From Clostridia bacterium (GTDB lineage: Bacteria > Bacillota > Clostridia > Christensenellales > Aristaeellaceae): a stretch of DNA of 8,119 nucleotides. A model generated the notes under the pieces. The model searched no databases. It was not told the origin of the DNA and worked only from the letters and a program-made list of their open reading frames with translations. The translations under genes and the position numbers were made by a program. Positions 1 to 6,927 of the stretch are shown here, in pieces. Position 1 is the first letter of the stretch, and every line of letters starts with the position of its first letter. The stretch spans positions 1 through 8,119 of the forward strand of contig JAFUWR010000151.1 in the NCBI GenBank assembly GCA_017471125.1. Direction: 5' to 3'.

Positions 1-1
1 G

Positions 2-1600
2 GCCCGCGCCGCGGCGGAGCTGGGCGCGACGGTCATCGGCGTGGACGGCGCGGCGACGCCCCAGTGCCGCTCCGGTGAGTTCGCCGTCATCAACAGCCCC
101 ACGCTGAACGAGCGCTGGCCCGAGCGCGCGCTGACCCCCGAGGAGGTCGCCGAGATCGTGGACAGCCACGTCAACGAGTCCGGCTACCGCGTGAAGCGCC
201 CCATCACCGCCAAGTGGGCCGCCAACATCGGCGAGGCCTTCGACTGGTACATGGGCGCGGACGAGCACCTGTTCATCGCCGACGAGACCCGCCAGCCCAT
301 CGAGGACGAGAACGCCGACGACTTCCTGGTGCCCATCTTCCGGCCCCTGCCGTCCTATATCGACGCCGACGGCAACGAGCACGTGTACAATTGGAAGGAG
401 GAGCGCTTCCCCTGCTTCCCCACCTCCGTCGAGTTCCTGCCCAGCCAGGGCATGACCTTCATGGCCAACTGGCAGAAGGCGCTGGACACCGGCAAGGTGG
501 AGACGTACTTCGGCCACTTCGGGAAGAAGCTCATCATGGAGGATGGCCGTTGCGTGGGCGTGTACGCGCTGGACGATGATCCCGATTCCCCCAACAAAGG
601 CAAGTACCTCAAGGTGACGGCCAACAAGGGCGTCATCCTGTCCACCGGCGACTACGGCTCCAACGACGCCTGCATGAACCACTTCGCCCCGGACATCATG
701 AAGACCCACAAGAACAACCGCCTGTTCGTGTCCTTCGACGTGAACGGCGTGCAGACCAACCAGGGCGAGGGCCTGCGCATGGGCGCGTGGGCCGGCGCAA
801 AGGTGGCGGGCTTCAACGCCCCGATGATCCACCACATGGGCGGCGGCGCGGACCTGTCCGGCGTGGGCGTCATGGGCAACGCGGGCTTCCTGAACCTGGA
901 CATGGACGGCAAGCGCTTCATGAACGAGGACCTGCCGGGCCAGCAGCTCGAGAACCAGATCGAGGCCGTGCGGCTGATGCAGAGCTGGCAGTTCTTCGAC
1001 GCCAACTGGCCGGAGCAGGTGACCCACATGCCCGCGGCCCACGGCGGCGCATGCTACTTCGAGGACTATGCCTCCGCCGAGGAAGCGCCCAAGAACAACG
1101 CCACCTACCGCAACTGGAAGAGCCCCTACCAGCTCGAGGCCGCCGTGGCGGACGGCCGATGCCTCAAGGCCGACACCCTCGAGGAGCTGGTGGCGAAGGT
1201 CTATCCCGACGACGAGAAGGCCCAGCAGACCGCGCTCGCGTCCATCGCCCGCTACAACGAGCTGGCCGCCAAGGGCTACGACGAGGACTTCAACAAGGTC
1301 CCCTCCCGCCTGATGCCCGTGGACACCGCGCCCTTCTACGCGGACATGTTCTCCACCGCCATCATGCTGGTGTGCATCGGCGGCCTGGAGTCCGACGAGG
1401 AGTGCCACACCTTCTATGAGATCACCGACGAGCAGGGCCGACAGGTCTGCGGCGACGTCATCCCCGGCCTCTATGTCGCCGGCAACATGCAGGGCGGCCG
1501 CTTCGGCCTCCAGTACCCCATCGGCCTGAAGGGCGTCTCCCACGCCATGGCGATGTACTACGGCAAGGTCGCCGGCGAGAACGCGGTGAACGGCATCTAA
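2..1600 (+). CDS. FAD-dependent oxidoreductase, fumarate reductase/FAD_binding_2 family (5' partial)
   Basis: This is a flavoprotein reductase or dehydrogenase whose start lies upstream of the window; 532 residues are visible. The visible part opens inside the N-terminal FAD-binding Rossmann fold: an alpha helix (ARAAAELG), then strand TVIGVD, whose final Asp (44-46) would hold the FAD ribose. The glycine loop before it is not in the window. Further family marks are the strand ending STGDYG (about 644-661), the GEGLRMGAWAGA helix (about 764-799), DGKRFMNEDLPGQ (about 905-943) and the C-terminal FAD-closing segment GNMQGGRFG followed by GVSHAMA (about 1480-1550). No haem motif (CxxCH) or FMN-binding domain is visible, so the electron donor is unknown. 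The family reduces or oxidises activated C=C bonds in fumarate, urocanate, steroid and similar compounds; the substrate here cannot be read. The gene ends with a TAA-TAG double stop and its own terminator, so it is transcribed apart from the importer downstream. Family call is firm, substrate is not. Confidence 0.88.
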   Translation, partial: ARAAAELGATVIGVDGAATPQCRSGEFAVINSPTLNERWPERALTPEEVAEIVDSHVNESGYRVKRPITAKWAANIGEAFDWYMGADEHLFIADETRQPIEDENADDFLVPIFRPLPSYIDADGNEHVYNWKEERFPCFPTSVEFLPSQGMTFMANWQKALDTGKVETYFGHFGKKLIMEDGRCVGVYALDDDPDSPNKGKYLKVTANKGVILSTGDYGSNDACMNHFAPDIMKTHKNNRLFVSFDVNGVQTNQGEGLRMGAWAGAKVAGFNAPMIHHMGGGADLSGVGVMGNAGFLNLDMDGKRFMNEDLPGQQLENQIEAVRLMQSWQFFDANWPEQVTHMPAAHGGACYFEDYASAEEAPKNNATYRNWKSPYQLEAAVADGRCLKADTLEELVAKVYPDDEKAQQTALASIARYNELAAKGYDEDFNKVPSRLMPVDTAPFYADMFSTAIMLVCIGGLESDEECHTFYEITDEQGRQVCGDVIPGLYVAGNMQGGRFGLQYPIGLKGVSHAMAMYYGKVAGENAVNGI

Positions 1601-1614
1601 TAGGATAACCCCCC

Positions 1615-1650
1615 GGAGGGGACGGCGCGGCCGTCCCCTCCATTTTGTTA
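1615..1650 (+). terminator. Rho-independent terminator of the flavoprotein gene
   Basis: A perfect 12-bp stem (GGAGGGGACGGC at 1615-1626 with GCCGTCCCCTCC at 1630-1641) has a GCG loop and is followed by ATTTTGTTA. It starts 14 bases after the stop codon. It should insulate the promoter downstream from flavoprotein transcription. Confidence 0.9.
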
Positions 1651-1720
1651 AATTTTGCGCATAATCGGCATAAAATCGTCATGATTCCCGCCAATCGGCC
1701 CAAACCTAATCCAATCTTTC

Positions 1721-1749
1721 TTGACATCGACACGTAACAAGGCTATAAT
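1721..1749 (+). promoter_or_regulatory. Consensus housekeeping-sigma promoter of the importer operon
   Basis: The -35 box TTGACA (1721-1726) and -10 box TATAAT (1744-1749) are both perfect, with the ideal 17-base spacer. The surrounding 1642-1760 is markedly AT-rich against GC-rich neighbours. Transcription should start near 1755-1757, giving a leader of about 47 bases before the binding-protein ATG. A promoter this close to consensus suggests strong expression, so control, if any, is likely through a repressor or the leader. Confidence 0.92.
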
Positions 1750-1760
1750 TATTTATACAT

Positions 1761-1781
1761 CTGCGCGGCGCGGCCGCGCAG
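1761..1781 (+). promoter_or_regulatory. Leader hairpin at the predicted 5' end of the mRNA
   Basis: A perfect 9-bp stem (CTGCGCGGC at 1761-1769 with GCCGCGCAG at 1773-1781) closes a GCG loop. It begins only about 4-6 bases after the predicted transcription start and ends 7 bases before the AAGGAGG site (1789-1795), leaving that site free. There is no U-tract, so it is not a terminator. The likely role is protecting the 5' end of the mRNA from degradation; an operator for a dimeric repressor is the alternative. Confidence 0.65.
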
Positions 1782-1802
1782 GAAATAGAAGGAGGAAAAC
1801 AC

Positions 1803-2999
1803 ATGAAGAAGCTGCTTTGCGTTCTGCTGGCTGCCCTGATGGTCATGTCCATGGCCGTCGTCGCGTCCGCGGAGACCGAGTCCAAGGGCTACAAGGTGGC
1901 CGTCGTCACCGGCACCATGTCCCAGTCCGTCGACGAGCGCGGCGCCGCCATGATGCTGGTCGACAAGTACGGCGAGGACACCATCCTGACCGCCACCTAT
2001 CCCGACAACTTCACCGAGGAGAAGGAGACCACCATCCAGTCCATCGTGCAGTTCGCCGATGATCCCGACGTCAAGGCCATCGTGGTGTGCCAGGCCGTTC
2101 CCGGCGTGGCCGAGGCCTTCCGCCAGGTCAAGGAGCGCCGCGACGACATCATCTGCCTCGCCGGCGAGTCCCAGGAAGATCCTTCCCTGATCACCGACGC
2201 GGCTGACGTGGTCGTGATGAACGACTTCGTGGCCCGCGGCTACCTGATCATCAACACCGCCAAGGAGCTGGGCTGCGACACCTTCGTGCACATCTCCTTC
2301 CCCCGCCACATGGGCATCGAGTCCCTGTCCCGTCGTCTGGCCGTCATGAAGGCCGCCGGCGAGGAGCTGGGCGTGAAGATCGTCGAGGAGACCGCCGCGG
2401 ACCCGCTGTCCGACGTGGGCATCACCGGCGCGCAGCAGCAGATCTTGGAGAAGGCGCCCGAATGGATCGAGAAGTACGGCCAGAATTCCGCCTATTTCTG
2501 CACCAACGACGCCCACACCGCTCCGCTGCTCAAGCAGCTTCTCGAGTACGGCGGATACTTCATCGAGGCCGACCTGCCCTCCCCGCTGATGGGCTATCCG
2601 GACGCGCTGGGCATCGAGTTCTCCAACGACGACATGAGCAACTATGAGTTCCTGCTCAAGTCCGTCGAGGACGCCATCGTCGAAAAGGGCGGCGCGGGCC
2701 GCTTCGGCACCTGGGCCTACTCCTACACCTACACCCTGACCGCCGGCCTGGCCGAGCACGCCATGAACGTCATCGACGGCGAGGCCGACCTGCTGGAGAT
2801 CGACGACATCGCCGACGCGCTGGCCGTGTACTCTCCCGGCGCTGAGTGGAACGGCTCCTACTATGTGGATGCCAACACCGGCGTCAAGACCGAGAACTAC
2901 ATGCTGATCTATCAGGACACCTACATCATGGGCGATCCCGGCCACTACATGGGCAACGCCGATGTCGAGGTCCCCGAGCAGTACTTCACCGTGAAGTAA
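1803..2999 (+). CDS. DUF3798-type extracytoplasmic substrate-binding protein of an ABC importer
   Basis: This is a 398-residue exported protein that I recognise as the DUF3798 family, which has the look of a periplasmic binding protein but no established ligand. The N-terminus is a signal peptide: Lys-Lys, a hydrophobic core (residues 4-20), then ASA before Glu24, a signal peptidase I site. There is no lipobox cysteine at the cleavage site, although Gram-positive binding proteins are usually lipoproteins. The mature part starts with strand YKVAVVTGTMSQSVDE (30-45), followed by alternating strands and helices: KAIVVCQAVPG (91-101), DIICLAGE (115-122), DVVVMND (135-141), CDTFVHISF (158-166), AYFCTND (230-236). 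This is the two-lobed fold expected of binding proteins. The start is fixed by AAGGAGG seven bases upstream of the ATG. It is the first gene behind the promoter and is followed by a terminator, which should make it the most abundant product. Ser codons are 18 of 20 TCC. Confidence 0.87.
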   Translation: MKKLLCVLLAALMVMSMAVVASAETESKGYKVAVVTGTMSQSVDERGAAMMLVDKYGEDTILTATYPDNFTEEKETTIQSIVQFADDPDVKAIVVCQAVPGVAEAFRQVKERRDDIICLAGESQEDPSLITDAADVVVMNDFVARGYLIINTAKELGCDTFVHISFPRHMGIESLSRRLAVMKAAGEELGVKIVEETAADPLSDVGITGAQQQILEKAPEWIEKYGQNSAYFCTNDAHTAPLLKQLLEYGGYFIEADLPSPLMGYPDALGIEFSNDDMSNYEFLLKSVEDAIVEKGGAGRFGTWAYSYTYTLTAGLAEHAMNVIDGEADLLEIDDIADALAVYSPGAEWNGSYYVDANTGVKTENYMLIYQDTYIMGDPGHYMGNADVEVPEQYFTVK

Positions 3000-3020
3000 C
3001 CAAAGCATCGACCCGACGCA

Positions 3021-3054
3021 AGGGGGAGGAAATGCTCCTCCCCCTCGTTTTTCA
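3021..3054 (+). terminator. Attenuating terminator between binding protein and transporter genes
   Basis: A perfect 10-bp stem (AGGGGGAGGA at 3021-3030 with TCCTCCCCCT at 3036-3045) closes an AATGC loop and is followed by CGTTTTTCAT with five T's at 3048-3052. I see no promoter between it and the ATPase gene, so the four downstream genes probably rely on read-through. This is a familiar way to make binding protein in excess over its permease. Confidence 0.85.
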
Positions 3055-3105
3055 TTACAGGGGCGGGGACGCGCGGCGCGTCGCGGCGCGCCCCCGCCCC
3101 TGTAA
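3055..3105 (+). repeat. 51-base palindrome in the binding protein-ATPase spacer
   Basis: A perfect 14-bp inverted repeat (TTACAGGGGCGGGG at 3055-3068 with its complement at 3092-3105) encloses a core of CG-alternating sequence. That core pairs for another 5 bp (3070-3074 with 3086-3090) after one A-C mismatch. No T-tract follows on either strand, so it is not a terminator. It directly abuts the terminator at 3021-3054. It could be a REP-like extragenic palindrome or an mRNA-stabilising hairpin; only one copy is in the window. Confidence 0.75.
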
Positions 3106-3122
3106 AGGCAACAACGGAGAGT

Positions 3123-3126
3123 AAGG
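3123..3126 (+). promoter_or_regulatory. Weak ribosome-binding site of the ATPase gene
   Basis: AAGG lies 9 bases before the ATG at 3136. A better GGAG (3116-3119) is 16 bases away, too far to be ideal. Every other gene of the operon has GGAGG or AGGAGG at 6-7 bases. The downstream hydrophobic and soluble parts may therefore also be held low at translation. Confidence 0.45.
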
Positions 3127-3135
3127 TAGATAAAA

Positions 3136-4719
3136 ATGAACGATCAAGCACCCTTGCTGGAACTCAAGAACATCAAGAAGGACTTCTTCGGAAACCAGGT
3201 GCTGGAGGACATCAACCTGACCCTCGAGGCGGGCGAGGTGCTGGGCCTGGTGGGCGAGAACGGCGCGGGCAAGTCCACGCTGATGAAGATCCTGTTCGGC
3301 ATGACCGAGATACGCGACACCGGCGGCTACGGCGGCGACGTGCTCATCAACGGGGAAAAGGTCATGTTCAACTCCCCCTTCGACGCGCTGCACGCGGGCA
3401 TCGGCATGGTGCACCAGGAGTTCTCGCTGATCCCGGGCTTCACCGCCACCGAAAACATCCTCTTAAACCGCGAGCCCCGGAAGAAGAGCGCCATGTCGGA
3501 GATCTTCGGCGACCGGCTGGACACGCTGGACCGCAAGGACATGGACCGCCGCTCCGCCGACGCCATCGCCAAGATGGGCGTCCACATCGAGGCGGACATG
3601 GTCATCGCGGACATGCCCGTGGGCCACAAGCAGTTCACGGAGATCGCCCGCGAGCTGTCCAAGGAGCAGCTTCGCCTGCTCATCCTCGACGAGCCCACCG
3701 CCGTGCTCACCGAGCAGGAGGCCGAGGCGCTCCTCGAGTCCATCCGCGGCATGTCCCGGCGCGGCATCGCCGTCATATTCATCACCCACCGCCTTCAGGA
3801 GATCCTGGACGTGTGCAACAAGGTCGTCGTCATGCGCGACGGCGTGCTGGTGAAGGACGTGGCGGCCTCGGAGACCTCCATCCCCGAGCTGACCCGCTGG
3901 ATGGTGGGCCGTTCCGTGTCCGGCGCGGCCATCGAGCACCGGACGCCGCCGGAGAGCCGCACCATCATGTCCGTTCAAAAGCTGTGGGTGGACATGCCCG
4001 GCGAGACCGTGCGCAACGTGGACCTCGACGTGCGCGAGGGCGAGATATTGGGCATCGGCGGCCTGGCGGGCCAGGGCAAGCTGGGCATCCCCAACGGCAT
4101 CATGGGCCTGTACCCCGCCGGCGGCAAGGTGACCTTCGACGGGCAGGACATCCCGCTGAACCAGCCCCGCAAGTGCCTGGACAGCCAGCTCGCGTTCGTG
4201 TCCGAGGACCGGCGCGGCGTGGGCCTGCTGCTGGACGAGTCTCTCGAGTGGAACATCGCCTTCCCGGCCATGCAGATCCACAACAAGTTCTTAAAGCCCC
4301 TGCTGGGCGGGCTTGTGCAGTGGCGCGATGAGAAGGCCATCCGCGGCGTGACCGACGAATACATCGACGAATTGAAGATCAAGTGCACGTCCTCCAAGCA
4401 GAAGGCCAAGGAGCTCTCCGGCGGCAACCAGCAGAAGGTGTGCCTGGCCAAGGCCTTCGCCCTGGAGCCCAAGTTCCTGTTCGTGTCGGAGCCCACCCGG
4501 GGCATCGACGTGGGCGCGAAGGCGCTGGTGCTGGAGGCGCTCAAGAAGTTCAACCGGGAGAGCGGCATCACCATCGTGATGATCTCCTCGGAGCTGGAGG
4601 AGCTTCGGCAGATCTGCGACCGCATCGCCATCGTTTCCGGCGGGCGCATCGCGGGCATCCTGCCGGCCACCGAGCCCAGCGAGGAATTCGGCGCGCTGAT
4701 GGTCAGCTCCGTCGTGTAA
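3136..4719 (+). CDS. Fused two-domain ABC importer ATPase (RbsA/MglA-like)
   Basis: This 527-residue cytoplasmic ATPase carries two ABC domains in one chain, the normal length and layout of sugar- and nucleoside-type importer ATPases. Domain 1 has Walker A GENGAGKST (40-48), Q-loop Gln94, Walker B LLILDEP (Asp185, Glu186) and switch His218, but its signature is degenerate: MPVGHKQ (160-166) in place of LSxGQ. The linker carries the family MVGR (257-260). Domain 2 has the canonical signature LSGGNQQ (427-433) but a poor Walker A (GLAGQGKL, 309-316, no Ser/Thr after Lys) and Walker B FVSEPTRG, with Ser451 where the Asp should be. The two domains are thus complementary: Walker motifs of 1 plus signature of 2 make one complete ATP site, while the other site is degenerate. 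It should power the two permeases encoded next. The rbsA name is not used because nothing shows ribose as substrate. The start rests on a weak AAGG site. Confidence 0.93.
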   Translation: MNDQAPLLELKNIKKDFFGNQVLEDINLTLEAGEVLGLVGENGAGKSTLMKILFGMTEIRDTGGYGGDVLINGEKVMFNSPFDALHAGIGMVHQEFSLIPGFTATENILLNREPRKKSAMSEIFGDRLDTLDRKDMDRRSADAIAKMGVHIEADMVIADMPVGHKQFTEIARELSKEQLRLLILDEPTAVLTEQEAEALLESIRGMSRRGIAVIFITHRLQEILDVCNKVVVMRDGVLVKDVAASETSIPELTRWMVGRSVSGAAIEHRTPPESRTIMSVQKLWVDMPGETVRNVDLDVREGEILGIGGLAGQGKLGIPNGIMGLYPAGGKVTFDGQDIPLNQPRKCLDSQLAFVSEDRRGVGLLLDESLEWNIAFPAMQIHNKFLKPLLGGLVQWRDEKAIRGVTDEYIDELKIKCTSSKQKAKELSGGNQQKVCLAKAFALEPKFLFVSEPTRGIDVGAKALVLEALKKFNRESGITIVMISSELEELRQICDRIAIVSGGRIAGILPATEPSEEFGALMVSSVV

Positions 4720-4732
4720 TAGGAGGCGCACA

Positions 4733-5809
4733 ATGACAGAATATATCACCGAGAACGACCGCACCTTCATGGACAGGGCGCGGGCGGCGCTCAAGAGCTT
4801 CGGCCTGCCGAGACTCATCATCGCGGCGTTTTTGCTGCTGATGTTCATCATCGCGCCCTTCACCGGCGCGAACTTCTGGGTCCAGGTCACCAACGTGGTC
4901 AACCGCTTCAGCTGGAACGCCGTGCTGGTGCTGGCCATGGTGCCCATGGTCCACTCCGGCTGCGGCCTGAACTTCGGCCTGCCGGTGGGCATCATCGCGG
5001 GCCTGCTGGGCGCGACGCTGTCCATCGAGCTGGGCTTCACCGGCCCCATGAGCTTCGTGATGGCCATCGTCATCGCCACCCCCTTCGCGCTGCTGTTCGG
5101 CGTGGCCTACGGCTGGCTCTTGAACAAGATCAAGGGCGGCGAGATGATGATCGCCACCTACGTGGGCTTCTCCGTGGTCAGCTTCTTCTGCATGATGTGG
5201 CTGGTGCTGCCCTACAAAAAGCCCGACATGGCCTGGGGCTTCGAGGGCACCGGCCTGCGCACCACCTTCCCCGTGGACAAGTACTACGGCGGCGTGCTGT
5301 CGAACCTGTTCCGCATCGAGATCGGCAGGCTGGTCATCCCCACCGGCGCGCTGCTGTTCTTCGCGCTGCTGGCGCTGGCCATCTGGGCGTTCTTGCACAC
5401 CCGCACCGGCACGGCCATGACCGCCGTGGGCTCGAACCCCACCTTCGCCCGGGCCGCGGGCATCAACGTGGACCGCATCCGCATGCTGTCCGTGGTGATG
5501 AGCACGTGGCTGGCGGCCGTGGGCATCCTGGTGTATGAGCAGGGCTTCGGCTTCGTGCAGCTCTACAACGCGCCCTTCAACATGGCGCTGCCCGCCGTGT
5601 CGGCCATACTGATCGGCGGCGCGACGGCCAACAAGGCCACCATCACCAACGTCATCATCGGCACCATACTCTTCCAGGGCATGGTCACCATGACGCCCAC
5701 GGTCATGAACGGCCTGATCAACCTGGACATCTCGGAGGTCCTGCGCGTGGTCGTCTCCAACGGCATGATCCTCTACGCCCTGACCAGGAGATCGGAGGCG
5801 ACACGATGA
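4733..5809 (+). CDS. ABC importer permease, RbsC-like superfamily (first of pair)
   Basis: This is a 358-residue inner-membrane protein with about nine or ten hydrophobic segments (roughly 27-45, 61-74, 82-100, 107-130, 138-160, 200-221, 252-270, 284-300, 304-320, 335-351). The cytoplasmic coupling segment RTGTAMTAVGSNPTFARAAG (224-243) with INVDRIR after it is the hallmark of the BPD_transp_2 permeases served by RbsA-type ATPases. The early membrane motif is GCGLNFG (76-82) with Gly86, not the DLSVG seen in sugar permeases. A loop of about 40 residues at 161-199 faces outside. The ATG follows AGGAGG by 6 bases, and the gene starts 13 bases after the ATPase stop. It is likely to form a heterodimer with the next gene product, because the two differ throughout but share the same motif and layout. 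Substrate unknown. Confidence 0.92.
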   Translation: MTEYITENDRTFMDRARAALKSFGLPRLIIAAFLLLMFIIAPFTGANFWVQVTNVVNRFSWNAVLVLAMVPMVHSGCGLNFGLPVGIIAGLLGATLSIELGFTGPMSFVMAIVIATPFALLFGVAYGWLLNKIKGGEMMIATYVGFSVVSFFCMMWLVLPYKKPDMAWGFEGTGLRTTFPVDKYYGGVLSNLFRIEIGRLVIPTGALLFFALLALAIWAFLHTRTGTAMTAVGSNPTFARAAGINVDRIRMLSVVMSTWLAAVGILVYEQGFGFVQLYNAPFNMALPAVSAILIGGATANKATITNVIIGTILFQGMVTMTPTVMNGLINLDISEVLRVVVSNGMILYALTRRSEATR

Positions 5810-6927
5810 ACAAGAACAATTCCTCCGCGAAAAAGGTGCTGGGCTTCCTGGGCAACAACGCCGTGCCCATCATGTTCATCATCATCATCGCCTTCTGCAT
5901 CCCGATCTCGGGCTTCTCGTCCACGTTCCTCTTAAATGAGATCATGACGCGCTTAAGCCGCAACGCCTTTCTGATCCTGAGCCTGCTCATCCCCATCATG
6001 GCGGGCATGGGCCTCAACTTCGGCATGACGCTGGGCGCGATGGCGGCGGAGATCGCGCTGATCTTCACCTCTGACTGGCAGATCTGGGGCATCCCAGGCA
6101 TCGTGCTGGCGATGATCATGTCCATCCCGATCTCCGCGCTGCTGGGCCTGGTGTGCGGCCGCATCCTCAACGCCGCCAAGGGCCGCGAGATGATCACCAG
6201 CTACATCATCTCCTTCTTCATGAACGGCATGTACCAGTTGGTGGTGCTGTACATGATGGGCTCCATCATCCCCATCGCCCACACCAACATCAAGCTGCCC
6301 CGCGGCTACGGCGTCCGCGCCTCCGTGGACCTGACCCGCATCCGCAAGAGCCTTGACAACGTCATCTCCATCAACGTCGCGGGCGTGAAGGTGCCGGTGC
6401 TGACCCTGGTCATCATCGTGGCGATGTGCCTGGTGATCGTGTGGTTCCGGCGCACCAAATTGGGTCAGGACATGCGCGCCGTCGGGCAGGACATGGAGGT
6501 GGCCCGGGCCGCGGGCATCGACGTGGAGGGCACCCGCGTGATCTCCATCGTCATCTCCACGGTGCTGGCCGGCATCGGCATGGTCATCTACCTGCAAAAC
6601 ATGGGCGACATGGCCACGTACTCGTCCCACAGCCAGATCGGCATGTTCTGCATCGCCGCGCTGCTGGTGGGCGGCGCGTCGGTGGACCGGGCGTCCATCG
6701 GCAACGTGTTCCTGGGCGTCATACTGTTCCACACCATGTTCATACTGGCCCCCTCCGCCGGCGCGAAGATCACCGGCAACGAGGTCATCGGCGAATACTT
6801 CCGCGTGTTCGTGTCCTACGGCGTCATCACCGTGGCGCTGGTGATGTATGAGACCAAGAAGCGCCGGGCCAAGGCGTCTATGGGCGCGCAGCTCGAGGCC
6901 GCCCAGCGGGAGGAGGAGAAGCGATGA
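5806..6927 (+). CDS. ABC importer permease, RbsC-like superfamily (second of pair)
   Basis: This is a 373-residue inner-membrane protein, paralogous to the preceding permease. Hydrophobic segments lie at about 20-36, 53-70, 74-88, 95-117, 128-157, 198-213, 245-263, 279-291, 297-315 and 333-347. The coupling segment RTKLGQDMRAVGQDMEVARA (216-235), followed by AGIDVEGTR, matches the partner's 224-250. GMGLNFG (67-73) with Gly77 repeats the unusual motif of the partner. An outer loop of about 38 residues spans 159-196. The C-terminus is a charged, probably cytoplasmic tail (350-373, KKRRAK then Glu/Gln-rich). The ATG overlaps the previous stop as ATGA and is preceded by GGAGG at 7 bases, so the two are translationally coupled, as expected for subunits needed one to one. 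Confidence 0.92.
   Translation: MNKNNSSAKKVLGFLGNNAVPIMFIIIIAFCIPISGFSSTFLLNEIMTRLSRNAFLILSLLIPIMAGMGLNFGMTLGAMAAEIALIFTSDWQIWGIPGIVLAMIMSIPISALLGLVCGRILNAAKGREMITSYIISFFMNGMYQLVVLYMMGSIIPIAHTNIKLPRGYGVRASVDLTRIRKSLDNVISINVAGVKVPVLTLVIIVAMCLVIVWFRRTKLGQDMRAVGQDMEVARAAGIDVEGTRVISIVISTVLAGIGMVIYLQNMGDMATYSSHSQIGMFCIAALLVGGASVDRASIGNVFLGVILFHTMFILAPSAGAKITGNEVIGEYFRVFVSYGVITVALVMYETKKRRAKASMGAQLEAAQREEEKR

Noticed and set aside
1755..1802. A riboswitch in the leader
   Set aside because: The leader is only about 47 bases with one simple hairpin that leaves the ribosome site free; there is no room for an aptamer plus switch.
1749..3008. A 419-codon open frame on the - strand opposite the binding-protein gene, and similar long antisense frames elsewhere (e.g. 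3463-4281, 5953-6732)
   Set aside because: Their proteins are low-complexity (His/Gly/Asp/Val-rich) mirrors of GAC, GTC and GGC codons on the + strand. They have no recognisable domains, and each lies over a clear gene.
3055..3105. CRISPR or mobile-element end
   Set aside because: A single palindrome without repeat-spacer periodicity, target duplication or transposase gene.
3100..3135. A separate promoter for the ATPase gene
   Set aside because: No -35/-10 pair with acceptable spacing is visible; TTACAG at 3055 belongs to the palindrome.
3136..6927. Naming the ATPase and permeases rbsA and rbsC, a ribose importer
   Set aside because: Only the superfamily matches. The binding protein is not RbsB-like, the DLSVG motif is missing, and there are two unlike permeases; no rbsK, rbsD or rbsR is nearby.
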